Both the position numbers and the translations under genes were made by a program. Below are positions 22,445-30,135 of a DNA stretch of 39,877 bases, one piece after another (position 1 is the stretch's first letter; each line of letters starts with the position of its first letter). Below the pieces are notes generated by a model. It worked only from the letters and a program-made list of their open reading frames with translations. It was not told the origin of the DNA and did not search any database. Source of the DNA: Deltaproteobacteria bacterium (lineage in GTDB: Bacteria; Desulfobacterota; Binatia; DP-6); assembly GCA_005879585.1 (NCBI GenBank), contig VBKG01000303.1, positions 1-39,877 on the forward strand. Direction: 5' to 3'.

Positions 22445-23089
22445 ATGCTCCGCCCCCTCGCCGTCGCGATTGCGCTGGCCGCCCTCGCGGCCTGCGCGCG
22501 TCCGGGACCGGCGCGATCGCCGACCCCCGTGATGCCGCCGGGAACAGCCCGCATTGCCGTGGTGCCATTCCGGACGGCGGGCGCGCCGGGTGCCGAGGCG
22601 GGTGGCGGTGGCGAGGGCGTGCCCGCGGACGCGGGTCCGGCCGCCGCGCGGATGCTCGCGGCGCACCTCGCGGAGACGGGGATGGCCGTCGTGGACGCCG
22701 ACCGCGTCCTCGGCGCGTGGTCGCTCGCCGATACGACGGCGTACGATCCGCGGGTGGCGGCGCACGTCGCCGAGAAGGTCGGCGCGAACCTCGCGGTGCT
22801 TGGCACGCTGTCGCGCTATCGCGAGCGCCAGGGAACGGCGTGGGCGGTCGAGGCCCCGGCCGCCGTCGCCTACGAGGCTGCCGTCGTGCACGCCCCGGAC
22901 GGGGCGCTGCTCGCGGTTGACCGCTTCGAGTACGCGCAGCAGGCGCTCACGGAGAATCTCCTCCAGCTCCCCCGCTTCGTCGAGAGCGGCGGCCGCTGGC
23001 TCACCCGCGAGGAGCTGCTCGATCAGGCCCTCGCCCGAACCGCCGAGCGCCTCGCCCGGGCGCTCGGTGCTCCGCCGGTGCGGCGATAG
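22445..23089 (+). CDS. Predicted lipoprotein, TolB/CsgG-like N-terminal fold
   Basis: A 214-residue protein with a lipoprotein signal: charged start, hydrophobic core LAVAIALAAL and lipobox LAAC with Cys17 as the lipidated residue. After a Pro/Ala-rich linker comes RIAVVPFRTA, then AARMLAAHLAETGMAVVDAD and VAEKVGANLAVLGTLSRY. This pattern, with an internal duplication-like strand-helix layout, is seen in TolB-N/CsgG/FlgO-like periplasmic domains. It probably sits at the inner face of the outer membrane. The frame is open upstream, but ATG 22445 gives the signal peptide. It ends 5 bases before pfkA, so the three genes to 25238 look like one operon. The assignment to CsgG-like is by pattern only. 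Confidence 0.75.
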   Translation: MLRPLAVAIALAALAACARPGPARSPTPVMPPGTARIAVVPFRTAGAPGAEAGGGGEGVPADAGPAAARMLAAHLAETGMAVVDADRVLGAWSLADTTAYDPRVAAHVAEKVGANLAVLGTLSRYRERQGTAWAVEAPAAVAYEAAVVHAPDGALLAVDRFEYAQQALTENLLQLPRFVESGGRWLTREELLDQALARTAERLARALGAPPVRR

Positions 23090-23094
23090 CGCGT

Positions 23095-24057
23095 ATGCGA
23101 CGCATCGGCATCCTGACGAGCGGCGGCGATGCCCCCGGCATGAATGCGGCCATCCGCGCCGCGGTCCGTCACGCGCTCGGCAAGGGGCTCGAGGTGATCG
23201 GCATCCGGCGCGGGTATGCGGGTCTCCTCGCCGGCGAGATGCGCGCGCTCACACGCGCCGAGGTCGCCAACATCATCCAGCGCGGGGGGACGGTGCTGGG
23301 GACGTCGCGGTGCGAGGAATTCCTCGATGCCAAGGGGCGTGCCCGCGCGGCGGCGGTCCTCCAGGGCGCGGGGATCGAGGGGCTCATCGTCGTCGGTGGC
23401 GAAGGGACGTTTCACGGCGCCACGCTGCTCGCGGCCGAGCAGGGGGTGAAGGTGGCGGGTGTGCCCGGGACGATCGACAACGACGTGTACGGGACGGACT
23501 TCACGATCGGCTTCGACACCGCCATCAACACCGCGCTCGAGGCGATCGACCGTATCCGCGACACCGCGGCCTCGCACGAGCGGCTCTTCCTGGTCGAGGT
23601 GATGGGACGCACGAGCGGCGACATCGCGCTCGGCGTCGGCGTCGCGGGGGGCGCCGAGGACGTCCTCATTCCCGAGATACCCACCGATCTCATTGCGCTC
23701 GGCCACGAGCTTCGCCAGAGTTGGCAGCGCGGCAAGCGGTCGAGCATCATCGTGGTGGCGGAGAGCGGCGAGCAAGGGCGCGTGTTTCGCATCGCCGACG
23801 AGATACGGGAGCTGACCGGCCTCGAGCCGCGGGTGTGCGTCCTCGGCCACATCCAGCGCGGCGGAACGCCGACGGCGCGCGACCGGATCCTCGCGAGCCG
23901 TCTCGGGGCCGCCGCGGTGGACCTGCTTCTCGACGGCGGCGGGACGATGGCCGGGGAGGTGTGCGGAAAAGTGGCGCGGGTTCCGCTGAAGGACGCGTGG
24001 GAGAAGCGGCGCGACGTGCGCGTCGACCTGCTGGCGGTGGCGCGCGACCTCGCGTGA
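23095..24057 (+). CDS. pfkA: 6-phosphofructokinase
   Basis: A 320-residue phosphofructokinase that phosphorylates fructose-6-phosphate at C1 in glycolysis. Motifs: the opening ILTSGGDAPGMNA at 6-18, the nucleotide loop VGGEGTFHGA at 100-109, catalytic PGTIDND at 124-130 with Asp128, VMGRTSGDIAL near 169, and GHIQRGGTPTARDR near 262. Position 104 is Gly, as in ATP-dependent enzymes (PPi-dependent ones have Asp there). The preceding Asp of GGDG is Glu103, a variant I associate with actinobacterial-type PFKs. Length matches the family. Its TGA overlaps the next ATG (TGATG), indicating translational coupling to the exchanger gene. Use of ATP rather than PPi is inference from Gly104. Confidence 0.93.
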   Translation: MRRIGILTSGGDAPGMNAAIRAAVRHALGKGLEVIGIRRGYAGLLAGEMRALTRAEVANIIQRGGTVLGTSRCEEFLDAKGRARAAAVLQGAGIEGLIVVGGEGTFHGATLLAAEQGVKVAGVPGTIDNDVYGTDFTIGFDTAINTALEAIDRIRDTAASHERLFLVEVMGRTSGDIALGVGVAGGAEDVLIPEIPTDLIALGHELRQSWQRGKRSSIIVVAESGEQGRVFRIADEIRELTGLEPRVCVLGHIQRGGTPTARDRILASRLGAAAVDLLLDGGGTMAGEVCGKVARVPLKDAWEKRRDVRVDLLAVARDLA

Positions 24058-25238
24058 TGCGCTCCGTGCTCTGGCTGGTGGGTGCGTTCACGCTGCCGGC
24101 CGCGTGGTTCGTGGTGCATTTCACGGGCGCGGCCAGCGGACCGGTCGGGCTCGCCGCCGCGTCCGGCGCCGCGATCTTCGGCTCGGGATTCCTCCTGTCG
24201 TGGGCCGCGGAGGTGGCGCAGCTCGACGTGCCACGTGCCCTCGCGCTCGCCGTGCTCGCGCTGATCGCCGTCGCGCCCGAGTACGCGGTCGACGTCTACT
24301 TCGCGTGGCGAGCGGGACAGGACCCCGCGTACACGGCCTACGCGACCGCCAACATGACGGGGGGCAATCGGCTGCTCATCGGCGTCGGGTGGGCGGCCTC
24401 CGTTCTGACCATCTGGCTACGCCACCGCCGCCGCGCCATCTCGCTGCCGCGCGAGCAGGCGGTCGAGATCAACTACCTGGCGCTCGCGACGGCATATTCA
24501 TTCCTGATCCCGCTGAAGGGCACGCTCAGCGTGTTGGACACGGTCGTGCTGCTCGCGATGTTCATCGCCTACATGCTCGCCGCGGGTCGGTCGCATCACG
24601 AGGAGCCGACGCTCGAGGGCCCCTCGGAGCTCATCGCCCGCGCGGGAAAGATCGGCCGGCGCACTGTAACGCTCGGCATCCTCGCGCTCGCCGGGGGCGC
24701 GATCTACACCGCCGCCGAACCGTTCGCCGAGAGCCTGCTCGCGGTGGGCCGCACGTTCCACATCGAGGAGTTTCTGCTCGTGCAATGGCTCGCGCCGCTC
24801 GTCTCCGAGTCGCCCGAGTTCATCGTGGCGGTGCTCTTCGCGCTCCGCGGTGCCGCGGCGGCGAGCATCGGCACGCTCACGTCCTCGACGGTGAACCAGT
24901 GGACCTTGCTCGTGGGGGCATTGCCGGCGGCGTTCGCGCTGTCCCACGGCAGCCTCGATCCCATGGTCCTCGACCGCCGCCAGCGTGAGGAGATGCTTCT
25001 CACCTCGGCGCAGTCGGTCTTCGCGCTGGTCGTGATCTCGAACTTCCGCTTCACGCGCGGCGAAGCGCTCGTCTTGTTCTCGCTCTTCGTGCCGCAGCTC
25101 TTCTTGACCTCGCCGCTCGCGCGCTGGGGGCACGCGCTGCTCTACCTGGCGCTCGCCGCGGGCATCGTGTGCTTCAGCCCGACGGCGCGCGCCGGCGTCC
25201 GGAATCTGCTCCCGCGCCCCCGGCGCCGCGCCGGCTAG
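24057..25238 (+). CDS. Ca2+/Na+ exchanger (CaCA) superfamily membrane protein
   Basis: A 393-residue polytopic inner-membrane protein with about ten hydrophobic helices in two halves, the plan of the CaCA exchangers. Each half carries an alpha-repeat-like segment. The first, near residues 75-100, contains VAPEYAVDVYFAWRAGQD and NMTGGNRLLIG. The second, near 255-290, contains SESPEFIVAVLFALRGAAAA, then GTLTSSTVNQWTLLVG. The acidic PE residues that bind the cation are present in both halves. It should swap Ca2+ or another cation for Na+ or H+. Translation is coupled to pfkA through TGATG. The TAG stop is part of the repeat that follows, so the C-terminal RPRRRAG may be shaped by that insertion. 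The ion is not predictable. Confidence 0.85.
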   Translation: MRSVLWLVGAFTLPAAWFVVHFTGAASGPVGLAAASGAAIFGSGFLLSWAAEVAQLDVPRALALAVLALIAVAPEYAVDVYFAWRAGQDPAYTAYATANMTGGNRLLIGVGWAASVLTIWLRHRRRAISLPREQAVEINYLALATAYSFLIPLKGTLSVLDTVVLLAMFIAYMLAAGRSHHEEPTLEGPSELIARAGKIGRRTVTLGILALAGGAIYTAAEPFAESLLAVGRTFHIEEFLLVQWLAPLVSESPEFIVAVLFALRGAAAASIGTLTSSTVNQWTLLVGALPAAFALSHGSLDPMVLDRRQREEMLLTSAQSVFALVVISNFRFTRGEALVLFSLFVPQLFLTSPLARWGHALLYLALAAGIVCFSPTARAGVRNLLPRPRRRAG

Positions 25239-25353
25239 GAGGCCGACCCGAGATACATCTCGGGTCGGGACCGGACAGGGAATTGTACCGTTCGATGGCC
25301 TGCGCGAGCGGCGTGTCGCGGCCGGCAAAGCCGGCGCGACAAACGAGATACGC
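25235..25353 (+). repeat. Structured intergenic repeat, copy B
   Basis: Second copy. Bases 25235-25276 equal 21530-21571 and include the TAG stop of the exchanger gene. Hairpin 1 is at 25243-25268. Hairpin 2 is at 25314-25341: stem TGTCGCG, bulged G, CCGGC, AAA loop. The hairpins are again 45 bases apart, although the spacer sequence differs from copy A. The tail reads CGAGATACGC. Confidence 0.85.
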
Positions 25354-25381
25354 ACGACACCCCGAGGCGTCTGTGGCGATG

Positions 25382-25470
25382 GGAGGTCGGTGCGGCGCGA
25401 TCGGCCATCGTCCTGGCGGCGCGACCTCCAGCGCGAAGAGCCGCCTGCAACCCGCGCCAGCTCTTCGCGC
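25382..25470. repeat. Two further inverted repeats between repeat copies B and C
   Basis: The first is GGAGGTCG at 25382-25389 pairing with CGACCTCC at 25422-25429. The second is GCGCGAAGAGC at 25431-25441 pairing perfectly over 11 bp with 25460-25470, around an 18-base loop. They fill the rest of the 420-base convergent intergenic space. A degenerate hairpin-2-like string (TGTCGCGCCGGCGTAAAGGC) follows at about 25474-25494. No coding frame here is convincing. Confidence 0.6.
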
Positions 25471-25540
25471 TTGCTGTCGCGCCGGCGTAAAGGCGGGCCT
25501 GAACTGTGGTGCAGTGACACGGAAGGGATCAACCTCTCGC

Positions 25541-25658
25541 GCGTACCGCGCATGCCGCGCTGGCTTTGCCAGCCGCGGCACGGCGGTCGCGCGTGGTACT
25601 ACCCCTTCACGCTCGCGTCTGGCTCCGACCCGAGACATGAGTCTCGGGTCGCGCTCGG
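25541..25658 (-). repeat. Structured intergenic repeat, copy C (inverted)
   Basis: Third copy, on the minus strand, directly after the stop codon of the CoA-transferase gene. Hairpin 1 (25626-25651) has stem CGACCCGAGAC with a 4-base loop. Hairpin 2 (25553-25580) has stem TGCCGCG, bulged G, CTGGC, AAA loop. Three paired positions differ from copies A/B, and in each the partner base has changed too. The spacer is 44 bases, and the tail GGTACGC is kept. Confidence 0.82.
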
Positions 25659-26882
25659 TCAGGCCAGGATCTGGCGCGCGCGCAGCTCGGCGATCTCGGC
25701 GTCGGTGTAGCGGCACACCTCCGCCAGCACACGTTCGGTGTCCGCCCCGAGGCACGGGGCAGCTCGGCGGACGCGGCAGTCGCTCGCCGACATGCGCCAG
25801 GGTACGCCGATGTGGCGGCGGACGCCGACCTCCGGATGCGGCAGCTCGACGAAGAAGCCGCGAGCGTCGAGATGGGGATCCTCGGCGACGTCGCGGTTCG
25901 TCGCGGCGGTGAACGCGGCGATGCCGGCATCCTGGAGGAGCGCCGTCGTCTCCTCGGGCGACCGGGCCCGGGTCCACGCCGCGACCAGATCCTCGAGCTC
26001 GTCCTCGTGCCGCTTGCGGGCGACGAGCGTCGCGAAGCGTGCGTCGGCGGCGAGCTCGGGCTGCCCGAGGCAACGCGCGAACCGTGCCCATGCGGCGTCG
26101 TCCTCGATCGCGATGGCCACCCAGCGGTCGTCGCCGGCGGCGCGGAAGACGCCGTGCGGCGCCATGTCCGCGTCGCGGTTCCCGTCGCGCGGCGGCGCGA
26201 CGCCGTTCATCGTCCAGGAGATGATCGCGTCGGGCAGGACCGTCATCGACGATTCCCACTGCGAGAGATCGATGTATTGCCCCTCGCCGCTCCGGGATCG
26301 GTGCAGCAACGCGGCGAGCACGGCGACGGCGCCATGCAGGCCACCGGTCGGGTCGCCGTATGAGATGCCGACGTGCATCGGCGGCCAGCCGCGGTAGCCG
26401 GTGACCGACGAGAGACCGGACAGCGGCACCTGCGCCGGCCCGTAGGACACCTTGTCGCGGTCGGGTCCGGTGGCGCCATAGCCCGAGAGCGAGATCATCA
26501 CGATGTCGGAACGCAGTGCGCGGAGCACGTCGTACCCGAGCCCCATGCGGTCCATGACCCCGGCGGCGAAGTTCTCCACCACGACGTCGCTCGCCGCGCA
26601 GAGGCGCCTGGCGACGGCCACGGCCTCCGGCCGCTTGAGGTCGAGCGTGATGCTCTGCTTCCCCTGGTTGTACTGGTTGAAATAGCCGCTCCGGTTCGGG
26701 CCCGGCGCGACGTCGCGCGGGTAGGGCGGCAGGAGCCGCGTGACGCAGATGCGCGTCGCCGTCTCGACCCGGATCACCTCCGCGCCGAGATGCGCGAGCT
26801 GAAGTGTACAGAACGGCCCGGCCCACACCCACGTGAAGTCCGCCACCCGCAGACCGGCGAGCGGGGCCGGGTCAGTCGTCAC
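25659..26882 (-). CDS. Class III (CaiB/BaiF family) CoA-transferase, subunit 1
   Basis: A 407-residue family III CoA-transferase, which moves CoA between carboxylic acids through a covalent Asp-acyl intermediate. Family marks: LAGLRVADFTWVWAGPFCT at the start, LGAEVIRVET, NQGKQSITLDLK, the presumed catalytic Asp in SYGDPTGGLHGAVAVLAAL, then SRSGEGQYIDLSQWES and ATNRDVAEDPHLDARGFFVE. GTG 26882 overlaps the TGA of the upstream transferase (GTGA), so the two are translationally coupled and likely form one hetero-oligomer, as in benzylsuccinate or succinyl-CoA:malate CoA-transferases. A longer Arg-rich start to 26954 was rejected. The acid substrate is not readable from sequence. A structured repeat hairpin begins just after its stop. 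Confidence 0.9.
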   Translation of the reverse strand: MTTDPAPLAGLRVADFTWVWAGPFCTLQLAHLGAEVIRVETATRICVTRLLPPYPRDVAPGPNRSGYFNQYNQGKQSITLDLKRPEAVAVARRLCAASDVVVENFAAGVMDRMGLGYDVLRALRSDIVMISLSGYGATGPDRDKVSYGPAQVPLSGLSSVTGYRGWPPMHVGISYGDPTGGLHGAVAVLAALLHRSRSGEGQYIDLSQWESSMTVLPDAIISWTMNGVAPPRDGNRDADMAPHGVFRAAGDDRWVAIAIEDDAAWARFARCLGQPELAADARFATLVARKRHEDELEDLVAAWTRARSPEETTALLQDAGIAAFTAATNRDVAEDPHLDARGFFVELPHPEVGVRRHIGVPWRMSASDCRVRRAAPCLGADTERVLAEVCRYTDAEIAELRARQILA

Positions 26883-28039
26883 GGGAGCCCCGCCTCGGCG
26901 AGCACCTCGGCCGTGTGCTGCCCGAGGCACGGCGCGGGGCGACGGAGCAGCCACGGCGTCGCGGCGAGCTTGTACGGCGCCCCCGGCATCGTGACGGTCC
27001 CCGCGACGGGATGGTCGACGGTGACGAAGAAGCCGCGCGCGCGGAGATGCGGGGAGGCGACCAGGTCGCCCATCGTCGAGACGGGCGCGAACGGGATCCG
27101 GCGGCGCTGCGCCGCCTCATACAGCTCCTGGACCGACTGGTCGCGGCACCATTCCTGGAGGAAGGCCTGCAACGCGTCGAAGTTCGCCCCGCGCGCCAGA
27201 CGGTTCGTGAACAGCTCGAGTCCGGCCCATTCGGGGTTGCCCATGATTTCGACGAACCGCTCCCACTGGTGCTCCTCGATCGCGCAGAGAAAAATCCACC
27301 CGTCGCGGCACTCCATGAAGCAGAGCGGCTGGATCGGCTTCTGGCCGAGGCGCGACGCGACGAGCTGCGTATACGGCCAGTACTCGAACGTGAGCTCGAG
27401 GATCGTGGCGACGCACTCCTGCGTCGACACCTCGACGTGCTCACCGCGGCCGCGCTTGATGCGGGCGAGCAGCGCGCCGAGCGAGCCGACGGCGGCGGTG
27501 AGCGCTGCCTGGAACCCGGACTGGTCCCCGAACGTCTTGAGCGGCGGCAGGTCCGGCTCGCCGGGCACCCCGTTCAGTGCCGCGACGCCGCCCGCACTCC
27601 ACGTCACCACGTCCGTTCCGCGCCACCCGGCGTGCGGCCCCGAGAGGCCGAAGGGCGCGATCGACGTCACCACCAGCCGGGGGTTGCGCGCGCTCAGCCG
27701 TTCGTAGTCGAGACCCGACGCGGCCATGTCGCGCGGGTGGACGTTGTGGACGAGCAGGTCGGCACGCTCGGCCAGGCGCTCGAGTGCGGCGTGGCCCGCG
27801 GGCGTCGTCAGGTCGAGGACGATGCCACGCTTGTTCGTGTTCAGATAGAGAAAGAGCCCGCTCTTCTCCGGGTGCGGCATGCCACCGGGAAACGGCCCCC
27901 GTCGCCGCGCGCGGTCCCCCGCGGGCGGCTCGATCTTGACGACGTCGGCGCCGAGATCGGCGAGCAACTTGGTCGCGTACGGCGCGCTCACCAGCTCCCC
28001 GACCTCGAGGACGCGGAGGCCGTCGAGCGCGCTCGCCAT
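26879..28039 (-). CDS. Class III (CaiB/BaiF family) CoA-transferase, subunit 2
   Basis: A 386-residue paralogue of the downstream transferase. Marks: LDGLRVLEVGELVSAPYATK at residues 5-24, LGADVVKIEPPAGD, TNKRGIVLDLTTPAG, an Asp in KTFGDQSGFQAAL at the catalytic position, RGRGEHVEVSTQECVA, and SPHLRARGFFVTVDHP. It starts at ATG 28039 and shares a 4-base overlap with the next gene. An 82-residue protein gene ends two bases upstream of its start. Both subunits keep the candidate catalytic Asp, so which one reacts cannot be told. The pair is likely to act on dicarboxylic or aromatic acids in catabolism; that is inference from known two-gene family III enzymes. Confidence 0.9.
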   Translation of the reverse strand: MASALDGLRVLEVGELVSAPYATKLLADLGADVVKIEPPAGDRARRRGPFPGGMPHPEKSGLFLYLNTNKRGIVLDLTTPAGHAALERLAERADLLVHNVHPRDMAASGLDYERLSARNPRLVVTSIAPFGLSGPHAGWRGTDVVTWSAGGVAALNGVPGEPDLPPLKTFGDQSGFQAALTAAVGSLGALLARIKRGRGEHVEVSTQECVATILELTFEYWPYTQLVASRLGQKPIQPLCFMECRDGWIFLCAIEEHQWERFVEIMGNPEWAGLELFTNRLARGANFDALQAFLQEWCRDQSVQELYEAAQRRRIPFAPVSTMGDLVASPHLRARGFFVTVDHPVAGTVTMPGAPYKLAATPWLLRRPAPCLGQHTAEVLAEAGLP

Positions 28040-28041
28040 CG

Positions 28042-28290
28042 TCACGCCCCGAGGGCGAGGCGGACGAGCTCTTCGATGGTCTCGGGCTCCTCGTGCGGAC
28101 CGAGCCGCGTCATGAGCTCGGTGTGCGAGTGCTCGGCAACGGGCCAATCGTGGCGGACGTCCCACCCGGCGGCCGTGCGCGCCAGCAGGTGGACGCGCTT
28201 CTGATCGTCCGTGACGGCGATCGCGGCGCGCTCGCTCGGCGTCATGCAGAACAGCGCGTAGCCCGCGCGCTTGGACGTGACGAAGTACAC
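28042..28290 (-). CDS. Small hypothetical protein (82 aa) upstream of CoA-transferases
   Basis: An 82-residue soluble protein that I cannot assign. Composition is balanced: YALFCMTPSERAAIAVTDDQ, then a beta-like KRVHLLARTAAGWDVRHDWP, and an acidic end HEEPETIEELVRLAL. It ends two bases before the CoA-transferase start, so it is surely in the same transcript. A start at GTG 28290 is assumed; Met16 (28245) is an alternative. The downstream genes suggest a link with CoA-transferase function, but nothing in the protein shows it. Confidence 0.68.
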   Translation of the reverse strand: MYFVTSKRAGYALFCMTPSERAAIAVTDDQKRVHLLARTAAGWDVRHDWPVAEHSHTELMTRLGPHEEPETIEELVRLALGA

Positions 28291-28333
28291 GGGACGCGTG
28301 TCCTACCAGGCCCGGGCCGGGACTGGCAATGCG

Positions 28334-29011
28334 TCAGCGCTGCGGGCAGACCCCGAGCGTCCCGAAGCGGACGCCCGTGGAGTACGCCGCGATACGGAGA
28401 CCCTGCGGACCGAACTCGCCGATGGCGACGTAGCCGCGGTCGGTCGTCTCGCTGCGCGACCAGTCCCAGTGGCTGCCGAGGAGGCGCTCGCCGTGCACGC
28501 GCTGCCAGCAGAGCGTGTCGAAGGCGATCTCGACGGCGCTCCGGCGGTGCGGCGCCGACGCGTTCGATCCCGCCGCGGCGAGCACCGTGTCCTGGTCGCG
28601 ATAGGTGCGGTTCAGGGTCGCGGCGAGCGGCTCCCGCCGCACGAGGCGCCAGCCGGCCGGGCAGGTCTCGGCGGCGGCGAAGGGCTGATCGTCGATGGTC
28701 CACTCGTCGCGGAGCAGATATCCGACGCCCGTGTGGACCTTCGGATCGAGCCCGCCGCCGAGGCGCTCGGCGAGGCGGAGCATGGTGAGCGGCCCCTCGA
28801 CGTCCCGTGGGAGCCTCAGCACGAGCATCGCGCCGTCGGCCGCGGCTCGCTCGAGCTCCGCCGTCGCGAACGGGAGGCGCGCCACGGCTCGCCGTTCCGT
28901 GTCGTCGAGCACCGCGGTCGCGTCGAAGCCGAGGGCGGCCGCGATCTCGGGCGGACCGAGTACCGCGCCGCCGAGCACGCGCGAGGCTGCGTCGAGGCCG
29001 GCGATCTCCAT
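28334..29011 (-). CDS. Hypothetical protein downstream of moaA
   Basis: A 225-residue protein I do not recognise. It starts at ATG 29011, 4 bases after the moaA stop, with GGCGGG in front, so it is co-transcribed and probably coupled. Features: an N-terminal helical region (LGPPEIAAALGFDATAVLDD), then GAMLVLRLPRDVEGPLTMLR, a mid part with several conserved-looking Trp and Asp residues (YLLRDEWTIDDQPF, ETCPAGWRLV), and the C-terminal DTLCWQRVHGERLLGSHWDW. There is no signal peptide or membrane segment. Two or three Cys residues are widely spaced and do not form a cluster motif. Adjacency to moaA could hint at molybdenum cofactor use; that is weak inference. Confidence 0.7.
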   Translation of the reverse strand: MEIAGLDAASRVLGGAVLGPPEIAAALGFDATAVLDDTERRAVARLPFATAELERAAADGAMLVLRLPRDVEGPLTMLRLAERLGGGLDPKVHTGVGYLLRDEWTIDDQPFAAAETCPAGWRLVRREPLAATLNRTYRDQDTVLAAAGSNASAPHRRSAVEIAFDTLCWQRVHGERLLGSHWDWSRSETTDRGYVAIGEFGPQGLRIAAYSTGVRFGTLGVCPQR

Positions 29012-29015
29012 TCGC

Positions 29016-30014
29016 CTACCCGCCGATCTGGTACATCTCGCGCGCCTCCGTCGAGCGGCCGAGATCGAGGCGGTGGCCGGTGGGCTTGGCGCCGACGGCA
29101 CGGAGGAGGATCAGGCCGATCGCGTCGAGGTCGGCGCCGCTGCGCAGCGCGGCCCGCACGTCGATCTCGTCGTCGCGCAGCAGACAGAGGTGGAAACGGC
29201 CGTCGGCTGTGAGCCGCATCCGGTTGCAGCTGTCGCAGTACGGTTCGGAGACCGGGCTGATGAACCCGACCACACCGCGTGCTCCCGGCAGGCGGTAGTT
29301 GCGCGACTCGTCAGCCGCGTCGACGGCGGCCAGGGGAGCGAGCGGTCCGAGCGCGGCTTCGACGCGGGCGCGGTTCTCCGCGTTCGGGACGAGCCCCGCG
29401 CGTGCCACCGCCCCGACCTCGCCACGCCCGAGCGGCATCGCCTCGACGAAGCGGACGTGCCACTCGCGCTCGAGCGTCAGGGCGGCCAGCGGGACGACGT
29501 CCTCCTCGTTGAAGCGACGGACGACGACCGTGTTCAGCTTGATGGGCTGCAGTCCGGCGGCCTCGGCCGCCTCGATGCCCGCCCAGATCTCCGCGAGCGT
29601 CCCCCAGCGCATGATTCGCGCCAGGCGATCCGGATCGAGACTGTCGACGTGGACGTTGATGCGCCGGAGGCCTGCGGCGGCGAGTCGCGGGGCGAGCGCG
29701 GGCAGCCGGACGCCGTTCGTCGTGAGGGCGAGATCGCGGACACCGGGGACCGCGGCGAGTCGCGCGATGATCTCGACGAGGTCGGGACGCAGCGTCGGCT
29801 CGCCGCCCGTCAGCCTGAACTTGCGGAACCCGACCCGGACGGCGGCGCGCGCGACCGTTTCGATCTCCGTCGCGGTCAGCAGGTCGGGCGACGGCGCGTA
29901 GTGATTGCCCGCGAGCGGCATGCAGTAGACGCAGCGGAGGTTGCAATGATCGGTGAGCGAGATGCGCAGGTAGTCGATCTCGCGGCCGAATCCGTCGCGC
30001 GGCACGGCACGCAT
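29016..30014 (-). CDS. moaA: GTP 3',8-cyclase
   Basis: A 332-residue radical SAM enzyme that starts molybdenum cofactor synthesis by converting GTP to 3',8-cyclo-GTP. The SAM-cluster motif CNLRCVYC gives Cys24, Cys28 and Cys31. LTGGEPTLRPDL follows the family pattern. The second 4Fe-4S site is in PYCDSCNRMRLTADGRFHLC. The protein ends in Gly-Gly, the conserved MoaA tail needed for the reaction. Length is that of the family. Only one downstream partner (an unknown protein) is present. MoaC, MoaD and MoaE must be elsewhere, so a molybdoenzyme is expected in this genome but none is in the window. Confidence 0.94.
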   Translation of the reverse strand: MRAVPRDGFGREIDYLRISLTDHCNLRCVYCMPLAGNHYAPSPDLLTATEIETVARAAVRVGFRKFRLTGGEPTLRPDLVEIIARLAAVPGVRDLALTTNGVRLPALAPRLAAAGLRRINVHVDSLDPDRLARIMRWGTLAEIWAGIEAAEAAGLQPIKLNTVVVRRFNEEDVVPLAALTLEREWHVRFVEAMPLGRGEVGAVARAGLVPNAENRARVEAALGPLAPLAAVDAADESRNYRLPGARGVVGFISPVSEPYCDSCNRMRLTADGRFHLCLLRDDEIDVRAALRSGADLDAIGLILLRAVGAKPTGHRLDLGRSTEAREMYQIGG

Positions 30015-30135
30015 CTTCGGCCGGGCCGCACGTCAAGTCAACGCGTTGCGCGCCGCGCGCCCGTCCGCTACACGGCCGCCCGGTGGAGGTGGTGGCGGCG
30101 CGGCTGGTCGCGCCGGGGCCGCTCTTCAGCGGCGC

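Noticed and set aside
21530-25658. CRISPR array for the repeated sequences
   Set aside because: Only three copies, kilobases apart or inverted, with no regular spacers and no cas genes.
25169-25912. Open frames running through the repeat region on both strands, sharing the peptide SGPDPRCISGRPP with a frame at 21256-21609
   Set aside because: The shared peptide comes from the identical 42-base repeat; the rest is not conserved and the frames cut into real genes, so it is non-coding structured DNA.
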